Origin: Microvirga sp.
Lineage (GTDB): Bacteria > Pseudomonadota > Alphaproteobacteria > Rhizobiales > Beijerinckiaceae
Length of the DNA: 64,000 nt
NCBI RefSeq assembly: GCF_014699075.1
Contig: NZ_JACXAB010000001.1
Location: forward strand, 310,001-374,000
Reading direction: 5' to 3'
Shown here: piece by piece, positions 7,754 to 15,883 of the stretch
How the letters are laid out: the number at the start of each line of letters is the position of its first letter
Position numbering within the stretch: the first letter of the stretch is position 1
The notes under the pieces: generated by a model
What the model was told of the DNA's origin: nothing
The model's input: the letters and a program-made list of their open reading frames with translations, nothing else
The model's database searches: none
Made by a program: the position numbers and the translations under genes

Positions 7754-10162
7754 ATGACTTCAATTTTGGCATCCAAGTTGAGTAGCCGGTCAGTCGCCAT
7801 CCTCACAACCCTCTCTACCATTCTGCTTGCCTCATCGGCCTTGGCCGACATGTCAACCGCGGTACGGCAGGGTAGCCATGAGGTCGCTGGCCTGCAGCAG
7901 CCTGCTGAACTCATCATCGACCAATGGGGCATTCCGCACATTTACGCTGGCAGTACCCGCGATGCGATTTTCCTGCAGGGCTACAACGCCGCCCGCGACC
8001 GGCTTTGGCAAATCGACCTCTGGCGCAAGCGCGGCCTCGGCCTGCTCGCGAGAGATTTCGGCCCAACCTATGTTGCGCAAGACCGAGCCACCCGTATGTT
8101 CCTCTACCGGGGAGACATGGACAGGGAATGGGCTGCCTACGGGCCCGATGCGAAGAACTATACCGAGGCCTTCGTGGCGGGGGTCAATGCATTCGTCGAA
8201 GAGGTGCGCAGTGGCCGGAGGCCCATGCCGGTCGAGTTCAGGGTCGCCGGCACAATGCCCGACCGCTGGAGCCCTGAGGACGTCGTGCGGATCCGAAGCC
8301 ACGGCCTCACCCGCAACGTTGAGTCGGAGGTCGCTCGGGCACGGGTCGCCTGCGCGGCCGGCCTTGAGACGGACCGGTTCCGGCGTATCCTAGAGCCACA
8401 GTGGACGAACAGGATCCCTGAGGGGCTCGATCCCTGCTCCATCCCGCGGGAGGTGCTGAGCGACTATAACTTGGCCACTCGCGAAGTCACCTTCGCTCGT
8501 CCAGGCCAGCAGCGCACCTCGCTTGACCGGGTGACAGATGTTGGATCGAACAATTGGACCATTGCGCCAAGCCGCACAGCCACCGGCCGTCCGATCCTAG
8601 CGAATGATCCACACCGTGCACATGGGGTCCCGTCCCTACGCTACATCGTGCACCTCAACGCTCCCGGCCTATCGGTGATCGGAGCCGGTGAACCGGCTCT
8701 TCCTGGCATATCCATCGGTCACAACGGTCATATCGCCTTTGGCCTGACGATCTTTGCTATCGATCAGGAGGATCTCTTCGTCTACGAGACCAATCCGCAG
8801 AACCTAAACCAGTACCGTTACCGCGACGGCTGGGAGGACATGCGAGTCGTTCGCGAGATGATTGAGGTGAAGGGAGAAAGACCGCGTGAAGTTGACCTGC
8901 GGTTCACCCGGCACGGTCCGATCCTCCACGCCGAGCCGGCCCAACGACGGGCCTTTGCTATGCGGACGGTCTGGTTCGAGCCGGGAACTTCAGCCTACTT
9001 CAACTCCGCCGAGTACATGACCGCCAAGGATTGGAACGGCTTCAAGAAGGCGATGGCGAACTGGGGCGCGCCGTCCGAGAACCAAGTCTATGCCGACACG
9101 TCCGGTAACATCGGCTGGATCGTGGGTGGACGCTCGCCCCTGCGCCCGAACTGGGACGGGCTGATGCCTGTTCCTGGGGACGGCCGCTATGAATGGTCTG
9201 GCTTTCTAAAAGGCGAGGAACTGCCTCAGGTCTTCAATCCGGAGTCGGGGTGGTTTGCCACCGCGAACGAGATGAACATCCCTGCCGGATACCCGGTTGC
9301 TGAGCGCAAGGTTGGCTTCGAGTGGTCAGACCCCTCGCGGATCACCCGTATCAAGGAAGTCCTCTCGTCGAAGGAGAAGATCACGTTGGCGGACTCGATG
9401 GACCTCCAGACCGACGATTATTCGGTCAACGGACGGCGACTGATCAGCTTACTTCAGCCACTGAATACCAGTGACGCTGCGGTGGGCGAGGGCCTGAATT
9501 TGCTCCAGGAGTGGAATCATCGCACATCGGCCAACAGCGCTGGCGCTGCTTTGTTCGAGGTGTGGATGACCAAGCATCTGGGGCGGGCGCTCGTGGCAAG
9601 GGCCATTCCCGAGCCGGCGCGGGCAGCCCTTGGTACTCCGGACATCAACGCCGTCATCACCTACCTGGAGAACCCTGACAGCGCACTGGGCCCTGATCCG
9701 AAGGCCACCCGCGACGCCATCCTGCTCGAGAGCCTGAAGGGCGCTGTGGACGAGGTGCGTCAGCTCCTCGGACCGGATGCCTCAAGCTGGGCTTGGGGCA
9801 AGCTCCATCATGCTCAGTTCGAGCATGCGCTCGCCCCTCTCGCGGACGATGCGACCAGGGCACAGATGACGGTTGGCCGGCTTGCCAAAGGCGGGTCTGC
9901 ATTCAGCCCGTTCGCGGCATCGTACCGCCAGTCGGACTTCCGGGTGACGTCCGGTGCCTCTTTCCGCATGGTGCTGGATGTTGGGAATTGGGATCAGAGC
10001 GTGACCGTCAACACTCCCGGCCAATCGGGCGATCCCTTCAGCGCCCATTACCGCGACCTCGCCCCGGTGTGGGCAGCTGGCGAGTACGTCCCGCTCGCCT
10101 ACTCGCGCGAGGCAGTTGAACGTGCAGCTCGCGAGGCAATCAGGCTGACACCGGCGCGATAG
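7754..10162 (+). CDS. Penicillin acylase / acyl-homoserine-lactone acylase family protein, secreted
   Basis: An 802-residue Ntn-hydrolase precursor of the penicillin amidase family. A signal peptide (about residues 1-31, ending SSALA) directs export. The precursor self-cleaves before Ser265 in the motif GSNNW, which becomes the N-terminal nucleophile of the beta chain; the alpha chain precedes it (QWGIPHIYA, GYNAARDRLWQIDLWR are typical). FATANEMN matches the conserved oxyanion-hole Asn region. GGGAGG precedes the ATG. Members hydrolyse beta-lactam side chains, N-acyl-homoserine lactones or other amides; sequence alone does not choose. It is a monocistronic gene with an inverted repeat behind it, so quorum quenching, scavenging of acyl amides or antibiotic degradation are all possible. 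Confidence 0.92.
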   Translation: MTSILASKLSSRSVAILTTLSTILLASSALADMSTAVRQGSHEVAGLQQPAELIIDQWGIPHIYAGSTRDAIFLQGYNAARDRLWQIDLWRKRGLGLLARDFGPTYVAQDRATRMFLYRGDMDREWAAYGPDAKNYTEAFVAGVNAFVEEVRSGRRPMPVEFRVAGTMPDRWSPEDVVRIRSHGLTRNVESEVARARVACAAGLETDRFRRILEPQWTNRIPEGLDPCSIPREVLSDYNLATREVTFARPGQQRTSLDRVTDVGSNNWTIAPSRTATGRPILANDPHRAHGVPSLRYIVHLNAPGLSVIGAGEPALPGISIGHNGHIAFGLTIFAIDQEDLFVYETNPQNLNQYRYRDGWEDMRVVREMIEVKGERPREVDLRFTRHGPILHAEPAQRRAFAMRTVWFEPGTSAYFNSAEYMTAKDWNGFKKAMANWGAPSENQVYADTSGNIGWIVGGRSPLRPNWDGLMPVPGDGRYEWSGFLKGEELPQVFNPESGWFATANEMNIPAGYPVAERKVGFEWSDPSRITRIKEVLSSKEKITLADSMDLQTDDYSVNGRRLISLLQPLNTSDAAVGEGLNLLQEWNHRTSANSAGAALFEVWMTKHLGRALVARAIPEPARAALGTPDINAVITYLENPDSALGPDPKATRDAILLESLKGAVDEVRQLLGPDASSWAWGKLHHAQFEHALAPLADDATRAQMTVGRLAKGGSAFSPFAASYRQSDFRVTSGASFRMVLDVGNWDQSVTVNTPGQSGDPFSAHYRDLAPVWAAGEYVPLAYSREAVERAAREAIRLTPAR

Positions 10163-10168
10163 ACCTGA

Positions 10169-10200
10169 AGCCTGGCTGCCCGGCGCAGGTCAGCCAGGCT
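10169..10200 (+). terminator. Stem-loop behind the acylase gene
   Basis: AGCCTGGCTG (10169-10178) pairs perfectly with CAGCCAGGCT (10191-10200) across a 12-base loop, seven bases after the acylase stop. No T-run follows, so this is a plausible but not classical terminator. Confidence 0.5.
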
Positions 10201-10433
10201 CATCGCATCCTTACGAACGCAATTGTCGGTACGACGAGCCGTCCGAATGACACTGCTGCTTCAGCCCTGCTGTCGGGTCGGAAAGTCCTCTCCGGGTCAA
10301 AGAGTAACGAACAGCAGATGAAATGAAGGTCCGCTCACCGCGACATGAGCAGACCAAAGCGTTTCTTACGGGATGTGGCAGTTGCAGACCTTCTATCTTC
10401 CACCTGCTGAGAGGTGAGATCGAGCCCACTTGC

Positions 10434-11720
10434 TCACGGACCAGCTTCATCGCCCAGGAATGTCTCGAACAAATCCTCGTGGCCCATCTGGCCACCTTTG
10501 AGCATCACAAGCGTCCCATCACGGGATGGGTCGTCGCTCCGCGCTAGGCTGACCGCAACTCCATTGCTGATCTGGCTATGATATTCCAGACCCCAGTAGC
10601 CGAGATGACCGACGATGCGGCTCGATGTATCACCGCCGGCAACAGCCAGCCGCCGAACAGGATGACGTTTAAGAACCTCATCGACCAGGGAGGCGCTCGC
10701 GGTTGCGAGATCGGCCGTTGCGGAATGAGGAACATCGCCTGCCTCAGGAGCCGTCGAGAGCATGACATGTTCACCCTGAGCCAACGCAGCCGCGGCTTCC
10801 TTGATGATCTGTCCTCGAGCCTCAGAACTCGAAAGAAGACTGTCGGGATCCACGGCCAGACGTGTGTAGGATCGCGCGGCCGCCACCTGAACTCTCGTCG
10901 TGGGCGAAAGGCTTCCTACAAAGGCAAGTACAGGCCCATCGATGGACCTCAACGGTGACTCCGCCTGCACTTCGGCCTTCGCGAAGAATGCTTGGGCGAC
11001 GCTGCTCGGTCCCACCGCCAACAGAGAATGCCGCCGACTTTCCGTCTGAAGCAAACGACCAATGGCGTCGACATGCCTTGTATCGAGCGCATCGAGCAGA
11101 ATTGTGGATGCCGACTTTGACAGACGCTGCCATTCGCCGGCGATGATTTCTGGGCTAGCGGCCAGAACAGGCCAGTGAATTGCTGCTATGTCCCGCATGC
11201 CGAGAGTGGCGAGATGTTGCCGTAGATCGGCTTCAGTCATGGGCGTCGCAGGATGCCGGCTCATGGTCGGGTGACGGTCGAGCCGAAAAACGTCTCCCTC
11301 GGCGCCGAATGACGCAAACAGATTGGAGAATGCGCAGTATCGACCGAGGGATGGTTGACCGCCAATGATGGCAGCGGTTTCGTGCGCCACATACTTGTGA
11401 AGGATCGCAGTCGCCACCGCGATGTTTCCACGCGTCGATGCGCTGTCGAAGGTCGAACAGCACTTGTAATGCAGCACGCGGACGCCGAGATCACGGAAGA
11501 AGGCACCGACGGACGCGAGTTCGGCGCGCATCTCATCAGGTGACATCGTGCGAGCCGCACCCGCAATTCCAACGGCGTCAAGGTCTCCGACGCGTGCCAG
11601 CTGCTGCGGCTCCGGAACCCGCAGGAAGAGAAAGGCTCGACGGCCGAGGCGTGCCACTGTCGCGAGCGTATCCGTCGCACCGGTGAAATCGTCCCCATAC
11701 CACCCGTAGGACGGTGTCAT
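10434..11720 (-). CDS. Four-carbon acid sugar kinase family protein (DUF1537; OiaK/OtnK-like)
   Basis: A 428-residue DUF1537 kinase, a family that ATP-phosphorylates tetronates, 3-oxo-tetronates and 3-oxo-isoapionate. The N-terminal domain begins with the family motif WYGDDFTGATDT and has HYKCCSTFDSA; the C-terminal nucleotide-binding domain has LAVAGGDTSSRIV and ALVMLKGGQMG-like sequence near the end. It lies 14 bases behind a RuBisCO-like protein gene. In the described D-apionate route a DUF1537 kinase (OiaK) makes 3-oxo-isoapionate 4-phosphate, which an RLP (OiaX) decarboxylates; the pairing here is the same. The assignment to that substrate is by context, and a neighbouring unusual VOC gene may mean a variant. 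Confidence 0.85.
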   Translation of the reverse strand: MTPSYGWYGDDFTGATDTLATVARLGRRAFLFLRVPEPQQLARVGDLDAVGIAGAARTMSPDEMRAELASVGAFFRDLGVRVLHYKCCSTFDSASTRGNIAVATAILHKYVAHETAAIIGGQPSLGRYCAFSNLFASFGAEGDVFRLDRHPTMSRHPATPMTEADLRQHLATLGMRDIAAIHWPVLAASPEIIAGEWQRLSKSASTILLDALDTRHVDAIGRLLQTESRRHSLLAVGPSSVAQAFFAKAEVQAESPLRSIDGPVLAFVGSLSPTTRVQVAAARSYTRLAVDPDSLLSSSEARGQIIKEAAAALAQGEHVMLSTAPEAGDVPHSATADLATASASLVDEVLKRHPVRRLAVAGGDTSSRIVGHLGYWGLEYHSQISNGVAVSLARSDDPSRDGTLVMLKGGQMGHEDLFETFLGDEAGP

Positions 11721-11734
11721 GGCAACTCCATCAT

Positions 11735-13000
11735 CTAATGCTTTGAGAAGAAGCCGAACGCATCCGCAAGTGCGCGATGCTCGATACGTGCGCTCTCAAC
11801 GCTTTCGCCAGCCTCCACAGCCCGCCAGGCCTCACGTATGCTCGCGACGCCTTCCGCCGGGCCGCCTGGATGAGCCATGACACCACCGCCGGCCATAAAG
11901 AGAAGATCAGACGTGTTCACGGCCCGATAGGTCTGCTCAACCGTTCCCGCCCACTGGCCAGAGGAGAAAGCCGGCATGACTCGATCATCCACCTCACAGA
12001 GTGATGTCAAGCAATCCTTCGCGCTCTCCACCACCTCATCATCGGCTTGCGCGAACTTACCCCCTAGGCCGTGCACATGCATGTGGTCAACGCCGGCGAG
12101 GCGCCAGAGCGTCTGGTAAGATTGAAAGCCGATGCCGAGCGCAGGATGGCGCGAGAATGCGCCGTAGCCGTTGCGATGGCCGTGGATCACCATATCGGTA
12201 CTACGCCGGAGAGTCTCGATGCCTGAGAACCCGCACCAGTTCAGACTGGCCATGACGCAGGTTCCTCCCTCCTGCACCACCAGATCCGCATGTCGTCTCA
12301 TGGCATCCGTCTCGTCGGTGATGTTGAAGGCCACCATGACATGCTTGCCGGTTCGATCCTGGTGGCGACGCACAGCGGCCATGACAGCTGGAATGCGGGT
12401 CGACAGGGGCGCGTGGACTGGATTGGCTGCAATCTCATCATCCTTGATAAAATCGAGTCCGGCGACGCACAGACGCTCCACCAGCGACGCAATCTCCTCG
12501 GAGCGGAGCCCGACATTCGGTTTGATGATTGATCCGATCAGTGCGCCATGCGCGGCACCGGTCAGGCGTCGTGTTCCTGCAACGCCATGCTGCGGCAGAG
12601 AAAATTGTTTCCGATAGTCGCTGGGCAGCTTGAGGGCTTCGAGCCGCAGGCCGGTCACCTCACCGAGATCGAAGAGGTTGCCGGCCACAGTCGCGGCAAG
12701 CGTCGACAAGTTTACTCCGACATTCGCGACCGGGAATCGCACGACCACCTCGCCACGGCGCGAGGGAGCCAATTGGCCTTTGCGGTCAAGCCAGGAGCTG
12801 CGGACGGAGGGCTGTGCGACATCACCCAGATCCCGGATTGCGATGACATGAGCACGGGCCCGCTCGCGCAGTTCGTCGGTCTCGCCCTCGACTCGGGTGA
12901 AGGTTCCGCAGGATTGTTCACCCGCCATCACCTCGGCCACTGCCTCGAGCGGCAGGGGCGTTTCGACGAGATAGGTCGCTTCGTAATGTGCATCCGCCAT
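11735..13000 (-). CDS. RuBisCO-like protein, OiaX-like (probable 3-oxo-acid-phosphate decarboxylase)
   Basis: A 421-residue form IV RuBisCO large-subunit homologue. GLDFIKDDE places the carbamylated Lys at K186 and metal ligands D188 and E189; GSIIKPN gives the first active-site Lys at K160, while the second Lys of true RuBisCO (KPK) is replaced by Asn. H273 in VIHGHR and K315 in the loop-6 region GLGGKF are also kept. So the metal centre and phosphate site are intact but carboxylase activity is not expected. Together with the DUF1537 kinase it resembles OiaX, which decarboxylates 3-oxo-isoapionate 4-phosphate to erythrulose phosphate. No obvious downstream tetrulose-phosphate isomerase is in the window. 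Isomerase or transcarboxylase roles, known for other RLPs, remain possible. Confidence 0.83.
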   Translation of the reverse strand: MADAHYEATYLVETPLPLEAVAEVMAGEQSCGTFTRVEGETDELRERARAHVIAIRDLGDVAQPSVRSSWLDRKGQLAPSRRGEVVVRFPVANVGVNLSTLAATVAGNLFDLGEVTGLRLEALKLPSDYRKQFSLPQHGVAGTRRLTGAAHGALIGSIIKPNVGLRSEEIASLVERLCVAGLDFIKDDEIAANPVHAPLSTRIPAVMAAVRRHQDRTGKHVMVAFNITDETDAMRRHADLVVQEGGTCVMASLNWCGFSGIETLRRSTDMVIHGHRNGYGAFSRHPALGIGFQSYQTLWRLAGVDHMHVHGLGGKFAQADDEVVESAKDCLTSLCEVDDRVMPAFSSGQWAGTVEQTYRAVNTSDLLFMAGGGVMAHPGGPAEGVASIREAWRAVEAGESVESARIEHRALADAFGFFSKH

Positions 13001-13008
13001 GAGTGACC

Positions 13009-13548
13009 TCAGAGCTGGGAAAGGTCAGGGAACGGCCGGACCGGATCGTGTCCGTCCCAACCTTCGGAGGCCTCCCTGATCAGCTGAAACATTTTGCCCT
13101 TCGGCCCGGCGACTTCCGACAGCTCGATGACGGTGCCTGGATGGTACTCCGTGTCGAAATAGACGAAGCGTCCGCGCTCGCCGACTTCACCGCTCATTAC
13201 GGGAGCAAAACCCTGCTTCATCAGCCGCTCCAGATCGGAATCATAACTCTCCGTCCAGTAGGCCACATGCTGCAGGCCTCTGTGACCGGCTTGCTTGAAG
13301 TCGCGGTACATGGATGGCGCATCGTTGCGTGTCTGAATGAGTTCGACCTGGAGCGGACCGGAATTGGCGAGCGCCACGGAATTGTGCGGCCGATAACTCT
13401 CGCCACGGTACATGTAGTTCTCGATCGGAACCTGTTCTTTATAGAAGAACGGTCCTACGCCGAGAACGCGCGACCAATAATCCATGGCGGCCTCGATGTC
13501 GTCGACAACATAGCCGGCCTGCCTGATCTCTCCGAGAAATCGGCTCAT
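13009..13548 (-). CDS. VOC (glyoxalase/epimerase) superfamily protein
   Basis: A 179-residue vicinal-oxygen-chelate protein. Two beta-alpha-beta modules can be seen: the first begins RQAGYVVDDIEAAMDYW, the second has the metal-ligand region QHVAYW and ends with GTVIELSEV, whose Glu is a typical second ligand. The family includes epimerases, glyoxalases and dioxygenases. It is placed between the TRAP binding-protein gene and the RLP gene with short spacers, so it probably acts on the imported acid or an intermediate, for example as an epimerase, isomerase or lyase. It is not among the well-described apionate enzymes, which is why it is worth noting. Confidence 0.82.
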   Translation of the reverse strand: MSRFLGEIRQAGYVVDDIEAAMDYWSRVLGVGPFFYKEQVPIENYMYRGESYRPHNSVALANSGPLQVELIQTRNDAPSMYRDFKQAGHRGLQHVAYWTESYDSDLERLMKQGFAPVMSGEVGERGRFVYFDTEYHPGTVIELSEVAGPKGKMFQLIREASEGWDGHDPVRPFPDLSQL

Positions 13549-13642
13549 ATCTTACCTGCATATCTGATGAGGGCGCGGCTTTCTCATCCGCGCCGAAGGA
13601 AGATGAAGATCCGATGCTTTCCGTCGGATCGCACGGCACTCG

Positions 13643-14659
13643 TCAGGCGAGCGTTCCGACGACGCTCTCAAGATGGCCCCAGGCTTCTGGGCCGAACTTC
13701 TGCTTCCATTCCTTGTAGAAGCCGGCTTCGCGCAGTTTCGCACGGAAGCTTTCCGTGTCGCACTGATTGAACGACAGCCCCTTGCTCTGGAGGTCGGCCT
13801 GCACGGATTCGTTGAGAGTCTTGATGTCTTGCCGCTGCTTCAATCCTGCCTCGTTGATGGCACGGGATACGATCTCCTGCACGTCTCCCGGCATCCCCGC
13901 CCACTGGCGCCCGTTGGCGATGAACCAGTAGCCGTCCCAGATATGGTTGGAGAGCGCGCAGGAGGATTGCACCTCATAGAGCTTCGCCACCTGGATGATC
14001 GGTAGCGGGTTCTCCTGTGCGTCGACCACTTTGGTCTGGAGAGCGGTGTAAACCTCGCTGAACTGCAGGCTGGCCGGCGCAGCGCCGAGACCGGAGAACA
14101 TCGAGATGCTGATCGGGCTCACCGGAACCCGAATCTTTAGCCCCTTCATCGAGTCGGCGCCCTGGATCTGTGCACCGCTCGTGGTCATCTGGCGGAAGCC
14201 GTTGTCCCACATGGTTTCCAACGCGTGCAATCGGGAATCGGCAATCGCCTTGCGTACGAAGGCTCCAACGGGGCCATCCATGGCAGCCCAGACCTGGTTG
14301 TAGTCTTTGAACGCGAAGCCCACAGCGTTGATCGCCGCGACCGGAACAAGGGTCGCGATCACCAGCGCCGAAGGGGTGAAGAAGGTCAGAGCGCCATTGC
14401 GCACCTGGGAGAGCATATCCGTATCGCCGCCAAGCTGGTTAGCCGGGAATATCAGCATCTCGACGCGCCCGTTCGTCTCCTTGGCGATCCGGTCGGCAGC
14501 TTCCTTGGCCCGGATGTTCAGAGGATGGCTGAGCGGCAGGTTGTTGCCATAGCGCAGCGTAATTTCTGCGGCATGAGCATAGCGTGGAATTGAGAAGAGG
14601 CTAACGGCGGCCGGAGCAGCTCCGATGCCTTTGAGAAGCGTCCTTCGGCTGATGGTCAT
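13643..14659 (-). CDS. TRAP transporter substrate-binding protein (DctP family), cluster 1
   Basis: Periplasmic binding protein of about 338 residues for a tripartite ATP-independent importer. The N-terminus has a Tat-like signal (ISRRTLLKGIG) with hydrophobic core and a cleavage region near AHA. The mature protein shows DctP features: YGNNLPLSHPLN near the start and the KGLKIRVPVSP segment that carries the conserved Arg binding a substrate carboxylate. ATG 14659 has GGGAG ten bases before it; an in-frame ATG at 14719 would run through the control region. It is the first gene of the operon DctP - VOC - RLP - kinase; the membrane partner is encoded divergently after lacI-type gene. The ligand is thus an acid, probably a sugar acid. 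Confidence 0.9.
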   Translation of the reverse strand: MTISRRTLLKGIGAAPAAVSLFSIPRYAHAAEITLRYGNNLPLSHPLNIRAKEAADRIAKETNGRVEMLIFPANQLGGDTDMLSQVRNGALTFFTPSALVIATLVPVAAINAVGFAFKDYNQVWAAMDGPVGAFVRKAIADSRLHALETMWDNGFRQMTTSGAQIQGADSMKGLKIRVPVSPISISMFSGLGAAPASLQFSEVYTALQTKVVDAQENPLPIIQVAKLYEVQSSCALSNHIWDGYWFIANGRQWAGMPGDVQEIVSRAINEAGLKQRQDIKTLNESVQADLQSKGLSFNQCDTESFRAKLREAGFYKEWKQKFGPEAWGHLESVVGTLA

Positions 14660-14739
14660 GGCGTCATTTCTCCCGAAAAGATGTTTTGCTCTTTCCGGAT
14701 GAAAAAATCCGTCATACATATGATGTGGTCAAATCATAA

Positions 14740-14758
14740 TTTTGATGTTTTTTGATGT
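14740..14758. promoter_or_regulatory. Tandem direct repeat TTTTGATGT in the LacI/TRAP control region
   Basis: TTTTGATGT occurs at 14740-14748 and again at 14750-14758, ten bases (one helical turn) apart, just upstream of the LacI-type start; TGATGT recurs at 14721. The region between the divergent starts (14660-14764) is clearly A/T-rich compared with its surroundings. This may be a regulator site, but LacI proteins usually prefer palindromes, and I see no long one here. Confidence 0.25.
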
Positions 14759-14764
14759 AACAAC

Positions 14765-15820
14765 ATGAGTGTTCTTGTTGATCTTCCGTCCTTCAGCCGG
14801 CGCGTCACCATCGTGGACATCGCGCGCCTGGCCGATGTGTCCACCGCCACCGTCGACCGGGTTCTGAACGGCCGACAGGGCGTCAAGGCGGCGACTGTCA
14901 AGCGGGTCATGAAAGCCGCCGCTGAACTCGGCTATGTGGACGAGAGCGACGAGCGGATCCGTGACGTGCGGCCGCTCGCGCAGATTTCGTTCATTCTTCC
15001 CCAGGGCACGAACCGTTACATCACCATGCTCGGCCGCATGATCAGCGAGATGGCGCCACAACTGGAGCGCTTCTCGATCAAGCCCACAGTCGAGTATATC
15101 GACAGCTTCAATCCGGACCTGCTCGCGAAGACGCTGCACCGCCATGCCAAGCATGCGGACGGAATAGCCTTCATGGCGATTGAGCATCCGGTGGTGCGTG
15201 AGGCCGTCAATCGCATCACCGCCGCAGGGAAGCCTGTGGTGACTTTGATCTCCGATGTCGCCAGTCCGACGAGAACGGCCTATTTCGGCCTCGACAATCG
15301 GGCTGCAGGGCGCATGGCAGGCTATCTTCTTGCACGCTTCATCGCTAAACGGCCGGCCAAAGTTGCCATGATCGCCGGCAGTCTCAGCTACCGCGCTCAT
15401 GGGGAGCGCGAGATGGGCTTCCTCGACATCCTGCAGGAACTCTATCCTGACATTGAAGTGGTCGGCCTGCGCGAAGGACATGACGACGAGGCGCTCAACT
15501 ACCGGCAGATGCGGGCGCTTCTCTCCCACCATCCTGATCTGGACGGGATCTATAATATCGGTGGTGGCGCTTCCGGCATCGGCCGCGCGCTCAAGGATGC
15601 ACGGCGCGAGAAGGACGTGGTCTTCGTCGGCCACGGGCTGACCAGCGATACGCGCGAGTTCCTGCTCGATGGAACAATGGATGCCGTGATTACCCAAAGC
15701 GCCGAGGACACCATCGCCAAATGCGCTGCCCTGTTCCGCGACCTGCGGGAGGGGCACAAGCCCAGCAAGCAGCCTAACCCGATGCGCGTCGAAGTCGTCT
15801 TCAGGGAGAACCTGCCCTGA
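14765..15820 (+). CDS. LacI-family transcriptional regulator
   Basis: A 351-residue LacI/PurR-type regulator. The N-terminal helix-turn-helix VTIVDIARLADVSTATVDRVLNG is close to consensus (the VD variant of VSRVLN is common in sugar/inositol-type regulators), with hinge helix at about residues 45-60, followed by a periplasmic-binding-protein-like ligand domain (NIGGGASGIGRAL, VFVGHGLT). It resembles the subgroup that has sugar-binding-protein-like domains. The gene is divergent from the DctP-VOC-RLP-kinase operon and precedes DctQM, so it probably controls both with the substrate or a phosphorylated intermediate as ligand. Confidence 0.92.
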   Translation: MSVLVDLPSFSRRVTIVDIARLADVSTATVDRVLNGRQGVKAATVKRVMKAAAELGYVDESDERIRDVRPLAQISFILPQGTNRYITMLGRMISEMAPQLERFSIKPTVEYIDSFNPDLLAKTLHRHAKHADGIAFMAIEHPVVREAVNRITAAGKPVVTLISDVASPTRTAYFGLDNRAAGRMAGYLLARFIAKRPAKVAMIAGSLSYRAHGEREMGFLDILQELYPDIEVVGLREGHDDEALNYRQMRALLSHHPDLDGIYNIGGGASGIGRALKDARREKDVVFVGHGLTSDTREFLLDGTMDAVITQSAEDTIAKCAALFRDLREGHKPSKQPNPMRVEVVFRENLP

Positions 15821-15883
15821 CGGCGAGCACCCACAACGTTGAATAACAATAACCAGATAGAGACAAGAGCGACGGAGGAGACA

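Noticed and set aside
14729..15757. 342-codon minus-strand open frame over the LacI-type gene
   Set aside because: Antisense to a clear LacI regulator and would also cover its promoter.
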